In this document: one piece after another, positions 48,736-56,754 of the stretch
Layout: each line of letters opens with the position of its first letter
How positions within the stretch are numbered: position 1 is the stretch's first letter
Assembly (NCBI GenBank): GCA_024697865.1
Contig: JAILSC010000009.1
Coordinates: 1-64,000, forward strand
Reading direction: 5' to 3'
Length of the DNA stretch: 64,000 nucleotides
Origin: Candidatus Saccharimonadota bacterium
GTDB lineage: Bacteria; Patescibacteriota; Saccharimonadia; Saccharimonadales; Saccharimonadaceae
The notes under the pieces: generated by a model
What the model saw: the letters and a program-made list of their open reading frames with translations, nothing else
Told to the model about the DNA's origin: nothing
Databases searched by the model: none
Position numbers and translations under genes: made by a program

Positions 48736-50094
48736 TTAGCCATAGAGTTTTTCCTTAATCTCTTCGATTTGATCACGGAGGACAAAGTTGAGTTTGAGGT
48801 CGCTTTCGATTTTTTTAATACCGTGCATAACGGTAGTATGATCCTTAACGCCAACCTCAGCTGCAACTTTATTGGTGCTAAGCCCTAATTCTTTTGAAAT
48901 AATAAACATAGCGACCTGGCGAGCGTTTTTAATATTGGCAACGCGAGATTTACTGCGAAGTTCGGTGGGGGTAATCTGGTAATATTTAGCGACTTTTTCG
49001 ACGATTTGTTTAGAAGAAACAGGACGAATCTTGGAAGACTTATTAACAGAAACGGAGCCATTTTCGATCAACTCTAGGGGAGTAAGGCCGCGAACTTCAG
49101 ACATTAAGAGAATGGTAGAAAATTCACCTTCGAGATCACGAATGTTGGTATTAACATGTTCGGCGATATATTCAATCGCTTCGGGCTCAATATCGGCACC
49201 CATGAGTTCGGCTTTAGCTCTTAAAATAGCACACTTATCTTCGAATTTAGGGAGTTGAAGATCGAAAGCTCCGGCCCAAGTTAAGCGAGAAGCGAGGCGT
49301 TCATCGACGGATTTGATTTGAGAAGGAAGGCGATCCGAAGTAACAATGATTTGTTTATTGAGTTGATAGAGGTTGTTAAAAATATTAAAGAATTCTTCTT
49401 GAGATTTTTCCTTATTCATAATGAATTGGAAATCGTCAATAATCAAACAGTCTAGATCTTGGAATTTACGATTAAATTCTTTACCTTTGCCATTGCGAAC
49501 CGCGTCAACGAAATCGGAATAAAAGTCGGAAATAGGAGTATAAAGAATTTTGTAATCCGGATTATTGGCTAATAATTCATTGCCAATGGCTTGAACGAGG
49601 TGAGTTTTACCGAGGCCGGGACCACCATAAAGAAAGAAAGGGTTATAGCGAGTTCCAGGAGCATCAATAATGCTTTTAGCGGCGGCAACAGCAACATCAT
49701 TATTGGAACCAACGATGAAATTATCGAGGGAGTATTTTTGATTTAGACCGTTATGTTTTATAGAATCTGGTTTAAAACTACGGTTAGAATTGATTGGTTT
49801 TTTAGTAATAACAGTATTTTTGATGACTTCACGAGAGCGAATCTTAGATTTATTAGAAGACTTAACTTCAAAGGTAATAGTATCAACGGTGACACGATTG
49901 TTTTGAAGGGCAGTGGAAATAAGGTCATAGTAACGATTACGAAGTTGCTTGACATAGAAGGTGTTTTTGACGCCGATTTTAATATTACCATCTTTAGTAG
50001 AAATTAAAGAGGTATCCTGAAACCAAGTGGAAAAATTAGCTGGGGATATTTGCTGTTCAATTTCAGCTAGCGCATTCTTCCAAACATCATACAT
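48736..50094 (-). CDS. dnaA: chromosomal replication initiator DnaA
   Basis: A 452-residue initiator: domain I (VWKNALAEIEQQISPANFSTWF), linker, AAA+ domain III with Walker A GGPGLGKTHL and Walker B LIIDDFQF, and domain IV with the DnaA signature DHTTVMHGIKKI. It opens the origin by binding DnaA boxes, several of which lie upstream. A strong ribosome-binding site (GAGGAGGT) and TATAAT (50125-50130) precede it. Confidence 0.97.
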   Translation of the reverse strand: MYDVWKNALAEIEQQISPANFSTWFQDTSLISTKDGNIKIGVKNTFYVKQLRNRYYDLISTALQNNRVTVDTITFEVKSSNKSKIRSREVIKNTVITKKPINSNRSFKPDSIKHNGLNQKYSLDNFIVGSNNDVAVAAAKSIIDAPGTRYNPFFLYGGPGLGKTHLVQAIGNELLANNPDYKILYTPISDFYSDFVDAVRNGKGKEFNRKFQDLDCLIIDDFQFIMNKEKSQEEFFNIFNNLYQLNKQIIVTSDRLPSQIKSVDERLASRLTWAGAFDLQLPKFEDKCAILRAKAELMGADIEPEAIEYIAEHVNTNIRDLEGEFSTILLMSEVRGLTPLELIENGSVSVNKSSKIRPVSSKQIVEKVAKYYQITPTELRSKSRVANIKNARQVAMFIISKELGLSTNKVAAEVGVKDHTTVMHGIKKIESDLKLNFVLRDQIEEIKEKLYG

Positions 50095-50124
50095 TTTGTG
50101 TATTTACCTCCTCTTTGTAGGACT

Positions 50125-50130
50125 ATTATA
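50125..50130 (-). promoter_or_regulatory. -10 box of dnaA
   Basis: GCTATAAT on the minus strand, about 30 bases before the ATG, leaving space for the GAGGAGGT ribosome-binding site. Confidence 0.6.
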
Positions 50131-50258
50131 GCACGAAAGTGAGAGTTTTCCACAAGTTTGCGAAAGAAAATTTTTGTGGTGTAATGCTAGAATAAGTTAA
50201 TAGAGGTGAGATTTTCCACAGGAACAAAAGAACCCCATAAAATAGTGTGGAAAACTTC

Positions 50259-50287
50259 TTGAAAAATGTGGAAAAATGCGGTATACT
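50259..50287 (+). promoter_or_regulatory. promoter of rpmH overlapping DnaA boxes
   Basis: TTGAAA, exactly 17 bases, then TATACT (50282-50287). DnaA box 4 (50267-50275) lies in the spacer, so DnaA binding could control rpmH transcription. Confidence 0.7.
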
Positions 50288-50327
50288 ATATAAAGAATTT
50301 GAAAATAATAAAAGTTTAAGGAATAAT

Positions 50328-50465
50328 ATGCCAAAGCGAACATATCAGCCACATAAGAAGCAACGCAAAGCTGAACATGGATTCATGAAAAGAAATAGCA
50401 GTAAGTCAGGACGAAAGGTATTGAAACTACGTCGACTTAAGGGACGGGCAAGATTATCAGCTTAA
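50328..50465 (+). CDS. rpmH: 50S ribosomal protein bL34
   Basis: A 45-residue protein [20 protein letters not shown] ending GRARLSA, the standard bL34 pattern. The ATG at 50328 is chosen because bL34 always begins near this MKRTYQP motif and TTAAGGAA lies upstream; the longer ORF of the track is not real. Confidence 0.97.
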   Translation: MPKRTYQPHKKQRKAEHGFMKRNSSKSGRKVLKLRRLKGRARLSA

Positions 50466-50467
50466 TG

Positions 50468-50490
50468 AATAAGCCCCTCGGGGCTTATTT
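50468..50490 (+). terminator. hairpin terminator or attenuator between rpmH and rnpA
   Basis: Perfect 10-bp stem AATAAGCCCC/GGGGCTTATT with a 2-base gap at the tip and TTT following; three bases later comes the rnpA -10 box. Confidence 0.7.
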
Positions 50491-50492
50491 GA

Positions 50493-50498
50493 TATAAT
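50493..50498 (+). promoter_or_regulatory. -10 box of rnpA
   Basis: TATAAT, AATAAT, then ATG of rnpA; spacing six. Gives rnpA its own leaderless promoter after the rpmH terminator. Confidence 0.6.
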
Positions 50499-50504
50499 AA
50501 TAAT

Positions 50505-50864
50505 ATGTTAAATAAGAAATACCGGTTTCATTCACGCGGGGGAGTGAAATATGTGTATCAAAAGGGAAAGACGATTCGGCGACCCGGAATGTCTTTGGTG
50601 TTTTGTGAAAATACTAAAGGCTTTACACGAGTAGCGGTAGTGGTGTCTAAGAAAGTTGAAAAGACTGCTGTAAAACGAAATCGGATTCGACGACGTATAT
50701 ATGAGGCTCTAAGGATAAATATGGATTTGATCCCGAAGGAGCATGATTATATTTTTGTAGTTTACGATAAAAAAATGGGAACAATAGCCTTTACTGAGTT
50801 GGAGAAATTATTAGGGGAATTAGTGGCCGAGAGTAAAGTGTGCTATAATAAGAAGAATGGATAA
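50505..50864 (+). CDS. rnpA: RNase P protein component
   Basis: Basic 119-residue protein with KYRFHSRGGVKYVYQKGK, VAVVVSKKVEKTAVKRNRIRRRIYEALR (the RNR motif) and a typical C-terminal half. It is the protein cofactor of RNase P, which removes tRNA 5' leaders. It overlaps yidC by eight bases. Confidence 0.96.
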   Translation: MLNKKYRFHSRGGVKYVYQKGKTIRRPGMSLVFCENTKGFTRVAVVVSKKVEKTAVKRNRIRRRIYEALRINMDLIPKEHDYIFVVYDKKMGTIAFTELEKLLGELVAESKVCYNKKNG

Positions 50865-51966
50865 AAAGAGTGTAAAAAAATACATCTATGGGGGGCTCTT
50901 TGTTCTTTTTGTGATTGGTTCGATTGCCACCGGAAGTCCGTTTAACTTTATCGATATGATCGTGGTGAGGCCAATCGTCAATATTTTGTTTGTGATCTTT
51001 AATTTGGTACACGATTTTGGTTTAGCGATTATTATTTTAACAATCATCGTGAAGCTTTGTATGTGGCCAATAATGAAAAAACAATTGAATCAATCTAAAT
51101 TGATTCGGAAGTTGCAGCCAGAATTAACGAAGATTAAGAAGAATTGTAAAGGTAATAAACAATTAGAATCTTTGCAAACGATGGATTTATATAAGCGATA
51201 CAATGTAAAACCATTTGCATCGATGTTGACGTTATTGATTCAGTTACCAATCTTTATTGCGATTTTCTCGGCGATTCGAGTAGTAGCTACGCCAATGCCG
51301 ACGGATAATCTAATGAACCGAGCTTATAGTATTGTGGCTTATGAAGGTTCAGAGATAAAAACACTGGAGGAAAAACAAGAAGTATATTTGGCCAGCTTAA
51401 CAGATGAATCGGTGCCGGTAGAAGAAAAATTGGCTTATGATTTTCACCCGCAACTATTTGGGGTGATTAATTTAGACGTAAAGGCGAGCGACGTGTTGAT
51501 GGGAAATTTTTCCTGGAGCGCATTGTTTATCTTGATTTGTACGATTGCGGCCTCAGTGATTCAATATTGGGCCACAAAACAACAGATGCCTTCCGGTAAA
51601 TCGGAGAAAAAGAAGAAGTTCCGCGATCTAATTAAAGAAGCTAAAGACGGAAAAGAGATTGATGAGTCTGAAATTAGTACAATAGCAACTGGTTCAATGG
51701 CTGGGATGATGCCAATCATGATGTTTGTCATTATGTTTAACTTGAATGGGGCGTTGGCATTCTATTACTTCCTTAGTAATATTATTACGGTAACACAGCA
51801 AAGAATAGTGTTAAGAAAAGTAGATGACGAAATTGATGCAGTAACAGATAAAGCTGTACTAAAAGAACTTAGGGGGATTAAAGAAGCCGAAGTGGTGGAA
51901 AATAAAAAAACAGGAACAAAAGTAACAAGAATCTCCGCGAAAGATATTAAAAAGAAAAGGAGATAA
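50857..51966 (+). CDS. yidC: membrane protein insertase YidC/OxaA
   Basis: A 369-residue Gram-positive-type insertase, five helices, including FGLAIIILTIIVKLCMWPIMKKQLNQSK and MLTLLIQLPIFIAIFSAIR. In the first conserved helix the position of the groove arginine (IIxRxxxxPL in most homologues) is lysine (IIVKLCMWPIM). A long cytoplasmic loop between helices 4 and 5 region (SGKSEKKKKFRDLIKEAKDG) and a Lys-rich tail are present. No lipobox. TATAAT lies seven bases before the ATG inside rnpA. Confidence 0.95.
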   Translation: MDKKSVKKYIYGGLFVLFVIGSIATGSPFNFIDMIVVRPIVNILFVIFNLVHDFGLAIIILTIIVKLCMWPIMKKQLNQSKLIRKLQPELTKIKKNCKGNKQLESLQTMDLYKRYNVKPFASMLTLLIQLPIFIAIFSAIRVVATPMPTDNLMNRAYSIVAYEGSEIKTLEEKQEVYLASLTDESVPVEEKLAYDFHPQLFGVINLDVKASDVLMGNFSWSALFILICTIAASVIQYWATKQQMPSGKSEKKKKFRDLIKEAKDGKEIDESEISTIATGSMAGMMPIMMFVIMFNLNGALAFYYFLSNIITVTQQRIVLRKVDDEIDAVTDKAVLKELRGIKEAEVVENKKTGTKVTRISAKDIKKKRR

Positions 51967-51968
51967 AT

Positions 51969-52430
51969 ATGAATAAAGATGAATCAATTAGATTTGCTGC
52001 CAGATATCTGGAAGATTTACTGAGCTTTTTTGGAATTAATGTAGCAGTAAGTTCAACAATTGACGATGAGGTAATTCAGTTATCGGTGCCCTCCACGTCG
52101 CTTAACTCGCTATTGATTGGCCGAAATGCGGATAATTTGCGAGCCTTACAGCATATAGTATCGATGGCTTTAGTATCTAAAGAGGCGGAAGTAACTAGAG
52201 TGAATGTAGATGTAGCTAATTACAAAAGACAGAGGGCAGATAGAATCGCTAGTAAAGCTGAGGGATGGATCGCAAAAGTACGTGAAAGTGGACAGCCATT
52301 TATCGTAGATTTAAATGCGGCAGACCGAAGAGTGGTGCATAAGGTAGCACAGGATTATTCGGATATTGAGACGCATTCGGAAGGGGAGGGAAGAGAACGA
52401 AAGCTAATCATTTCTAAAATTGGCGAATAA
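51969..52430 (+). CDS. jag: KH-R3H RNA-binding protein (Jag/KhpB-like)
   Basis: A 153-residue protein with a KH domain (SLLIGRNADNLRALQHIVSMAL) and an R3H domain (DLNAADRRVVHKVAQDY). The N-terminal Jag_N domain of other bacteria is lacking. It follows yidC by two bases, the standard order. Likely RNA chaperone linked with cell elongation or division control. Confidence 0.93.
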   Translation: MNKDESIRFAARYLEDLLSFFGINVAVSSTIDDEVIQLSVPSTSLNSLLIGRNADNLRALQHIVSMALVSKEAEVTRVNVDVANYKRQRADRIASKAEGWIAKVRESGQPFIVDLNAADRRVVHKVAQDYSDIETHSEGEGRERKLIISKIGE

Positions 52431-52440
52431 ATAACAATAA

Positions 52441-52472
52441 AAAAATAGCCACTTTAAAAGTGGCTATTTTTT
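52441..52472. terminator. bidirectional terminator
   Basis: AAAAATAGCCAC-TTTAAAA-GTGGCTATTTTT between the convergent jag and LCP genes. Confidence 0.9.
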
Positions 52473-54099
52473 ACTCAGTTTCAGTTGAGTGATTGCCGCC
52501 AAGGATGAGGACGAAGTCATAGTCGGTAGAAACACCGGCAGGGAGATCTTCGGCGGATTTAGCTTCAACGTTATATTTCTGCTCTAAGAATTTTAGACTA
52601 TCTGGTTTAGCATCAGTGAGAGCATAAAGGGTGTAATTATCAGTATATTCGCCAGCAGGAGCGTCGTCGGTGGTAACACCGTCGTAAAGATCGGTGGTGA
52701 GCTCGGCCGCTTCAGTGGCGGCAAGGCCTGGAGTTTCGGCACCATTCAGGATAAGAATAGCAGTGTCTTCGTAGGCGAGAGGCTCGTTAGAGAACATTTT
52801 GGCAACATAATTCTGGATGGCAGTGTAATAGCCGACGCCGCCAACTGGCAAGACATAAGAAATGCCGTTGATAGTACCAGTAGTCATGTAATTTTCTGGC
52901 TCGATTAAGGAGACTTGTCGCATGTGATCAAAATCGAATTCGGAAAGGAGATGAGCAAGAGTTTTTAACTCATTGACGGAAAAACTAGAGCTAAAATTAT
53001 CTCCTAGGGTGTTGGCTAGATCAAGAAGTTCAGAGATAGAGAGGTTCTTTTCGAAGACTTTGTCTTTAATACCAATAAGAATTTTTTGCTGAGAAGCCCC
53101 ACGAGAGAAGTCGCCACTAGTAGTACCGTGACGAGCGCGAGCGAGACCAAGAGCTTCTTCACCGTCTAAAGTATAAGGAATGCCAGCCTGGTAGACGGCT
53201 TTAGTATATTCATAGTCCGCGATGTCTTCATCTAAGGTAACAGTGACTCCGTCAAGAATATTTACGATAGAAACCAAAGAACCCCAGTTGAGGTGGGCGT
53301 AATATTGAAGGTCTAGACCCAGAATACTACTAACTTCTGTCATCAAGGCTTCGGCGCCAGCCCGGTCATTGCTACCGTCCATATTGTTACACCAATAAAC
53401 CTCATTAATTTTGCCGGTAGCGGTGCAGGTGTTAGAGACTTTAAGGTCGCGAGGGAGAGAGAGCATGGCTAGGTCGCCGGTTTCTTGATTAAGACTGATT
53501 ACCATAATGGAATCGGTTAGTTGAGCACCGTCATGAACGTAATTTCCCTCAGTTCCTTCCATGTCATAGCCGCTAGTGCCAAAAGCGAGGATATTAGTGC
53601 GACCGTTTTCATCGGTCTTTAAGGGGTCGTAGGTTTCTGAGAAAAAGTCAAAAATGTTGCCGTCATTAGTCATATTGCTAAGTTTATTATTAAGCCAGAT
53701 AATAACACCTACGCCAATGATAAGCAGGATCAAGATAATAATAATGATAGTAGTAATAACTTTACGTTTCTTACTTTTAGGCTTCTTTTCTTTTTTCATT
53801 TTTTTGGCTTTCTTTATGGGTTCATTAGCGGCAACTAGTTGGCCGGATTGTTCATCAAAATCAAAAGCTTGAACTGGTTTAAGAAAATCTTCAGTGGTGC
53901 CAGATGAAACAACAGGAGTAGACTGAGGTTTCTGGCTGATGGTTTTCTTAGAGGTAGCTTTTTTAGTAGCTGTTTTCTTAACAACAGGTTTTTTAGTAGT
54001 TGATTTTTTAGAGGTAGTTTTTTTAGTGGCAGTAGTAGCAGCGGTCGTTTTTTTGGGACGACGCGGAGCTAGGCCATCAATTGATTTATTTTTGTCCAT
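52471..54099 (-). CDS. LytR-CpsA-Psr family glycopolymer transferase
   Basis: A 542-residue LCP protein. The cytoplasmic N-terminus (1-110) is extremely basic with repeated TKKTTSKKSTTKK-like units; one membrane helix lies at about 113-136. The LCP catalytic domain shows MLSLPRDLKV, GLARARHGTTSGDFSRGASQQK and a C-terminal LytR_C-like domain (about 430-540: AILILNGAETPGLAATEAAEL). LCP enzymes attach teichoic-acid-like or other glycopolymers to peptidoglycan. Divergent from the LexA-like gene with only 19 bp between start codons. Confidence 0.93.
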   Translation of the reverse strand: MDKNKSIDGLAPRRPKKTTAATTATKKTTSKKSTTKKPVVKKTATKKATSKKTISQKPQSTPVVSSGTTEDFLKPVQAFDFDEQSGQLVAANEPIKKAKKMKKEKKPKSKKRKVITTIIIIILILLIIGVGVIIWLNNKLSNMTNDGNIFDFFSETYDPLKTDENGRTNILAFGTSGYDMEGTEGNYVHDGAQLTDSIMVISLNQETGDLAMLSLPRDLKVSNTCTATGKINEVYWCNNMDGSNDRAGAEALMTEVSSILGLDLQYYAHLNWGSLVSIVNILDGVTVTLDEDIADYEYTKAVYQAGIPYTLDGEEALGLARARHGTTSGDFSRGASQQKILIGIKDKVFEKNLSISELLDLANTLGDNFSSSFSVNELKTLAHLLSEFDFDHMRQVSLIEPENYMTTGTINGISYVLPVGGVGYYTAIQNYVAKMFSNEPLAYEDTAILILNGAETPGLAATEAAELTTDLYDGVTTDDAPAGEYTDNYTLYALTDAKPDSLKFLEQKYNVEAKSAEDLPAGVSTDYDFVLILGGNHSTETE

Positions 54100-54103
54100 T
54101 GTT

Positions 54104-54113
54104 TATAATTATA
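54104..54113. promoter_or_regulatory. palindromic -10 element shared by two divergent genes
   Basis: TATAATTATA reads as TATAAT on both strands. It stands eight bases from the LCP start (54099) and nine bases from the LexA-like start (54119). Confidence 0.6.
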
Positions 54114-54118
54114 GCATA

Positions 54119-54445
54119 ATGAGCGTGAAATTAACGAAAAAACAATTAGCGGTATTAACCTACATAGAGGATTTTACAGAGGCTCAAGGATATTCTCCTT
54201 CTTATCGGGAAATTATGGCGGGATTAGGGTTGTCGTCGGTGTCGGCGGTGGCGGAACACGTAGATAATTTAGTCGAAAAGGGAGCTTTGAAAAAAGTTCC
54301 AGGGGCGGCGAGATCATTAGAAATATTAGATTATAAACACGAAGAAACAGTAAAATTATTTAAAGAAAAAGTGTTAATTGCCTCGGACGATGACAAAAAG
54401 ATACTGGTCAAGGCCGCGGAAATACTGGGATTAGATTTAGAATAA
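54119..54445 (+). CDS. LexA-like DNA-binding protein without peptidase domain
   Basis: Start set at ATG 54119 (108 aa), because the upstream extension of the track ORF lies antisense inside the LCP gene. Residues 1-65 match the LexA N-terminal winged helix: LTKKQLAVLTYIEDFTEAQGYSPSYREIMAGLGLSSVSAVAEHVDNLVEKGAL. The C-terminal S24 self-cleavage domain is absent and replaced by about 40 residues of charged helix. It cannot undergo LexA-type autocleavage and may regulate its divergent LCP neighbour. RNA polymerase cannot serve both strands at once here. Confidence 0.85.
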   Translation: MSVKLTKKQLAVLTYIEDFTEAQGYSPSYREIMAGLGLSSVSAVAEHVDNLVEKGALKKVPGAARSLEILDYKHEETVKLFKEKVLIASDDDKKILVKAAEILGLDLE

Positions 54446-56128
54446 TTATTTCAAATCAAAGACATTGCCGGTTTCAATGATGGTGGAATCATCCCAGGCA
54501 GGGCCGGTTTGGATTTCTTCTACCATATGGTCTTCCTCATTCCAGACATAGTAAATGATAGTGCGATCTCTAGGTGCTTTGATGCCTTGGAATAACTCAG
54601 TGCTGGACTTACCTTTGTGTAGATCATCGAAAGCGTTGCCGAGGTCTTCGAAGGAAATAGGTTGGTCGGAGCGAAGCATCTTAGAGTGGTTCTCATTAAC
54701 ACCTTTAATGTAGAGAATCGGATTGAAACGACTATTAATGTAATCATATTCCCAAACACCGTCACGATAGCCGTGATCGGCCATAATAACTATGGAAGCA
54801 TTGTCATAAGCATTGGCTGATTTAAGACGATCAAGATAAGCTTTGATTACTTTGAAGGTAGCGGTTTGTTTTTGGGAATAAGTACCGACGGTTTTATCGA
54901 CAGGGTTGAGGTTTTCGTCGAGATTAAACCAGATATGAGCACCTTCGAGGTGAATAAAGTGGAAGACTTTTTGGTCAACAACCTCTAGCTCTTCGTTGTT
55001 ATAAATATCGTAATTGGCCTTATCACGCCAATCGAAATCAACTTTATTGTCTTCGAGATCGGATTTTTGGAAACTTAAGTTTTCGATATGAGCCTTACCT
55101 TTAAGGGGGTAAGGGAGATATTTGTAAAAATCATATCTGGCAATTTCGCTGAAGAAATTACTGCGGTTGATTTTAGTACGACTAGATATATTTTTGAAAA
55201 TGGCAGCGGATCCAGGATCCATGATAACGTCGTTGTCGTAGAAATACATATTATAGTGATCATCATTCAAAGTTTTAATGATGCTTGAATTGGCGAAAGC
55301 TGACTGAGAATATTTATCGAAGCTGGTTTCGTTATGGTTGGGAATTTGGGAAAAGATATAAGGGATAGAATCTCTAGTATACGGATAATAGGAGACGGTA
55401 TCTTGATAATAAGTAAAATCTTTAAAGGTGTTTTGATAATCTGAATCGTCTTGCAAAAGGTTGTCGAAGGATTTAGAATCAACGGCGTCTACGAGGAAAA
55501 TGAAGAAATTACGATCATTAGAGACCTGATTGTAGTAATCAAAGGTGGCTTTAGTGATGAATTTATCCTTAAGGGCGTCAGTGGTGACGAGGGAAGAGAC
55601 TAGAGAAACTGTGAGCATGGCAAATACTATGCCGGTGATGGGGGCGATAAAAGAAACCACCTTAGGAAGTTTAAATTTTTTGATAGCAAAGAAGAGACCG
55701 GCAAAAGCGATAAGCCAAAGAATAACAGAAATGGCGGATTCAACTTTATATTGGCGCCATTTAAATACCTCTCCATTAATACCGGGAAGAGTATTAGCAA
55801 GGAAGTTACCCTGGATATAAGTGATCAGAAAAACACAGAAGACGACGGAAGTAATAATATAGTAAACATTGATTTTTTTGAAAAGCTTGATAGCGCAAAA
55901 GTAAACTAAGGCGAAGAAGGCGAGGAGGATGACGGTAAAGATAAAGAAAGCGGGGACGAGCTGGGGAAGCATATCGTAAAGGTCGAACCAGAAATCATTA
56001 ATATTGCCAGAATATAGGGAAATAGGTTCAAAAATTAAGAACATAAAGCTGATAGCAAAAGACAAAACTATAGCTGGTAAAAAGTTTTTAAAAAATTGGT
56101 GTTTTGTTTCGATTTGATCCTTCTTCAT
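54446..56128 (-). CDS. sulfatase-fold membrane phosphotransferase/hydrolase
   Basis: A 560-residue protein with five N-terminal helices (about 15-200) and a C-terminal alkaline-phosphatase-superfamily domain facing outside: NFFIFLVDAVDSKSF, YPYTRDSIPYIFSQIPN (likely nucleophile Thr), HFIHLEGAHI and IVIMADHGYRDG, the metal ligands. The arrangement is like LtaS or EptA enzymes that transfer phosphoglycerol or phosphoethanolamine to envelope polymers, but specific sequence features are not decisive. Neighbouring LCP and glycosyltransferase genes suggest envelope polymer modification. -10 box TATAAT lies ten bases before the ATG. Confidence 0.85.
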   Translation of the reverse strand: MKKDQIETKHQFFKNFLPAIVLSFAISFMFLIFEPISLYSGNINDFWFDLYDMLPQLVPAFFIFTVILLAFFALVYFCAIKLFKKINVYYIITSVVFCVFLITYIQGNFLANTLPGINGEVFKWRQYKVESAISVILWLIAFAGLFFAIKKFKLPKVVSFIAPITGIVFAMLTVSLVSSLVTTDALKDKFITKATFDYYNQVSNDRNFFIFLVDAVDSKSFDNLLQDDSDYQNTFKDFTYYQDTVSYYPYTRDSIPYIFSQIPNHNETSFDKYSQSAFANSSIIKTLNDDHYNMYFYDNDVIMDPGSAAIFKNISSRTKINRSNFFSEIARYDFYKYLPYPLKGKAHIENLSFQKSDLEDNKVDFDWRDKANYDIYNNEELEVVDQKVFHFIHLEGAHIWFNLDENLNPVDKTVGTYSQKQTATFKVIKAYLDRLKSANAYDNASIVIMADHGYRDGVWEYDYINSRFNPILYIKGVNENHSKMLRSDQPISFEDLGNAFDDLHKGKSSTELFQGIKAPRDRTIIYYVWNEEDHMVEEIQTGPAWDDSTIIETGNVFDLK

Positions 56129-56202
56129 CTTAGTAGATATTATACTATAATTTGGTGAAAAAAGAATGAAAATGTTATAATGTTATTAGGAGAATTATCG
56201 TT

Positions 56203-56754
56203 ATGGCTAAGAGACGAAACTATCGAAAAATAATCTGGTGGACGGTTGGAGTAATTTTGGTGGCCGGAATAGTGATAGCTGGTATAGTAATTGGAATCAA
56301 TAATACTGGAAGAACTAACAATGACGAAATGACAAAGACCGAGGAGCAACCAAAAGTTGAACAAAAGGACGATAACGATAACAAAAACACAGAAGAAGAG
56401 AACACAGAAGAGATTGATGATTATAAAAAAATAACGCAATATGAAGGAGCAGATCCAAACAAAGCAGAAGAGCTATCTGGGGTAGTGACTTACGCAAGCG
56501 TAAATGGCGGTACGTTAGTGATTCGGACAAGTATTGACCAATATCTAACAGAGGGGACTTGTGATTTGACTTTAGAACGGGATGGGCATATAATATATAG
56601 TGATACGACTAATATAGTGGGTGAGGCGTCGACTGCGACTTGTCAGGGATTTGATGTGACAACAGCAGGACTTGGGGAAGGAAAAATAGATATCATTATA
56701 AATTTGAATGCGAATAGTAAGAGCGGGGTGATTCGCGGAGGAGTCGATATTTGA
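56203..56754 (+). CDS. membrane-anchored hypothetical protein
   Basis: A 183-residue protein: basic start MAKRRNYRKII, one helix at about 11-32, a Glu/Asn/Asp/Lys-rich linker (38-75) and an exported beta-type domain with two cysteines (TEGTCDLTLERDGH and TCQGFD). Family unknown. AGGAG precedes the start. It overlaps the next gene by one base (stop TGA, then ATG), so both are co-expressed; the pair might form a surface unit. Confidence 0.68.
   Translation: MAKRRNYRKIIWWTVGVILVAGIVIAGIVIGINNTGRTNNDEMTKTEEQPKVEQKDDNDNKNTEEENTEEIDDYKKITQYEGADPNKAEELSGVVTYASVNGGTLVIRTSIDQYLTEGTCDLTLERDGHIIYSDTTNIVGEASTATCQGFDVTTAGLGEGKIDIIINLNANSKSGVIRGGVDI

Larger units (their letters stand above)
50095..50327. 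other. oriC: origin candidate: dnaA-rpmH intergenic region with four DnaA boxes
   Basis: Four exact copies of TTTTCCACA: two on the plus strand (50146-50154, 50212-50220) and two on the minus strand (50246-50254, 50267-50275). Boxes 3 and 4 overlap the rpmH promoter. The DNA is AT-rich. The position between divergent dnaA and rpmH is the classical bacterial origin. Strand asymmetry was not computed. Confidence 0.75.

Noticed and set aside
50247-50327. Longer rpmH ORF
   Set aside because: Covers the promoter and DnaA boxes; bL34 starts at 50328.
53939-54118. N-terminal extension of the LexA-like ORF
   Set aside because: It lies antisense in the Lys-rich part of the LCP gene and produces a low-complexity hydrophobic stretch; the LexA fold starts at 54119.
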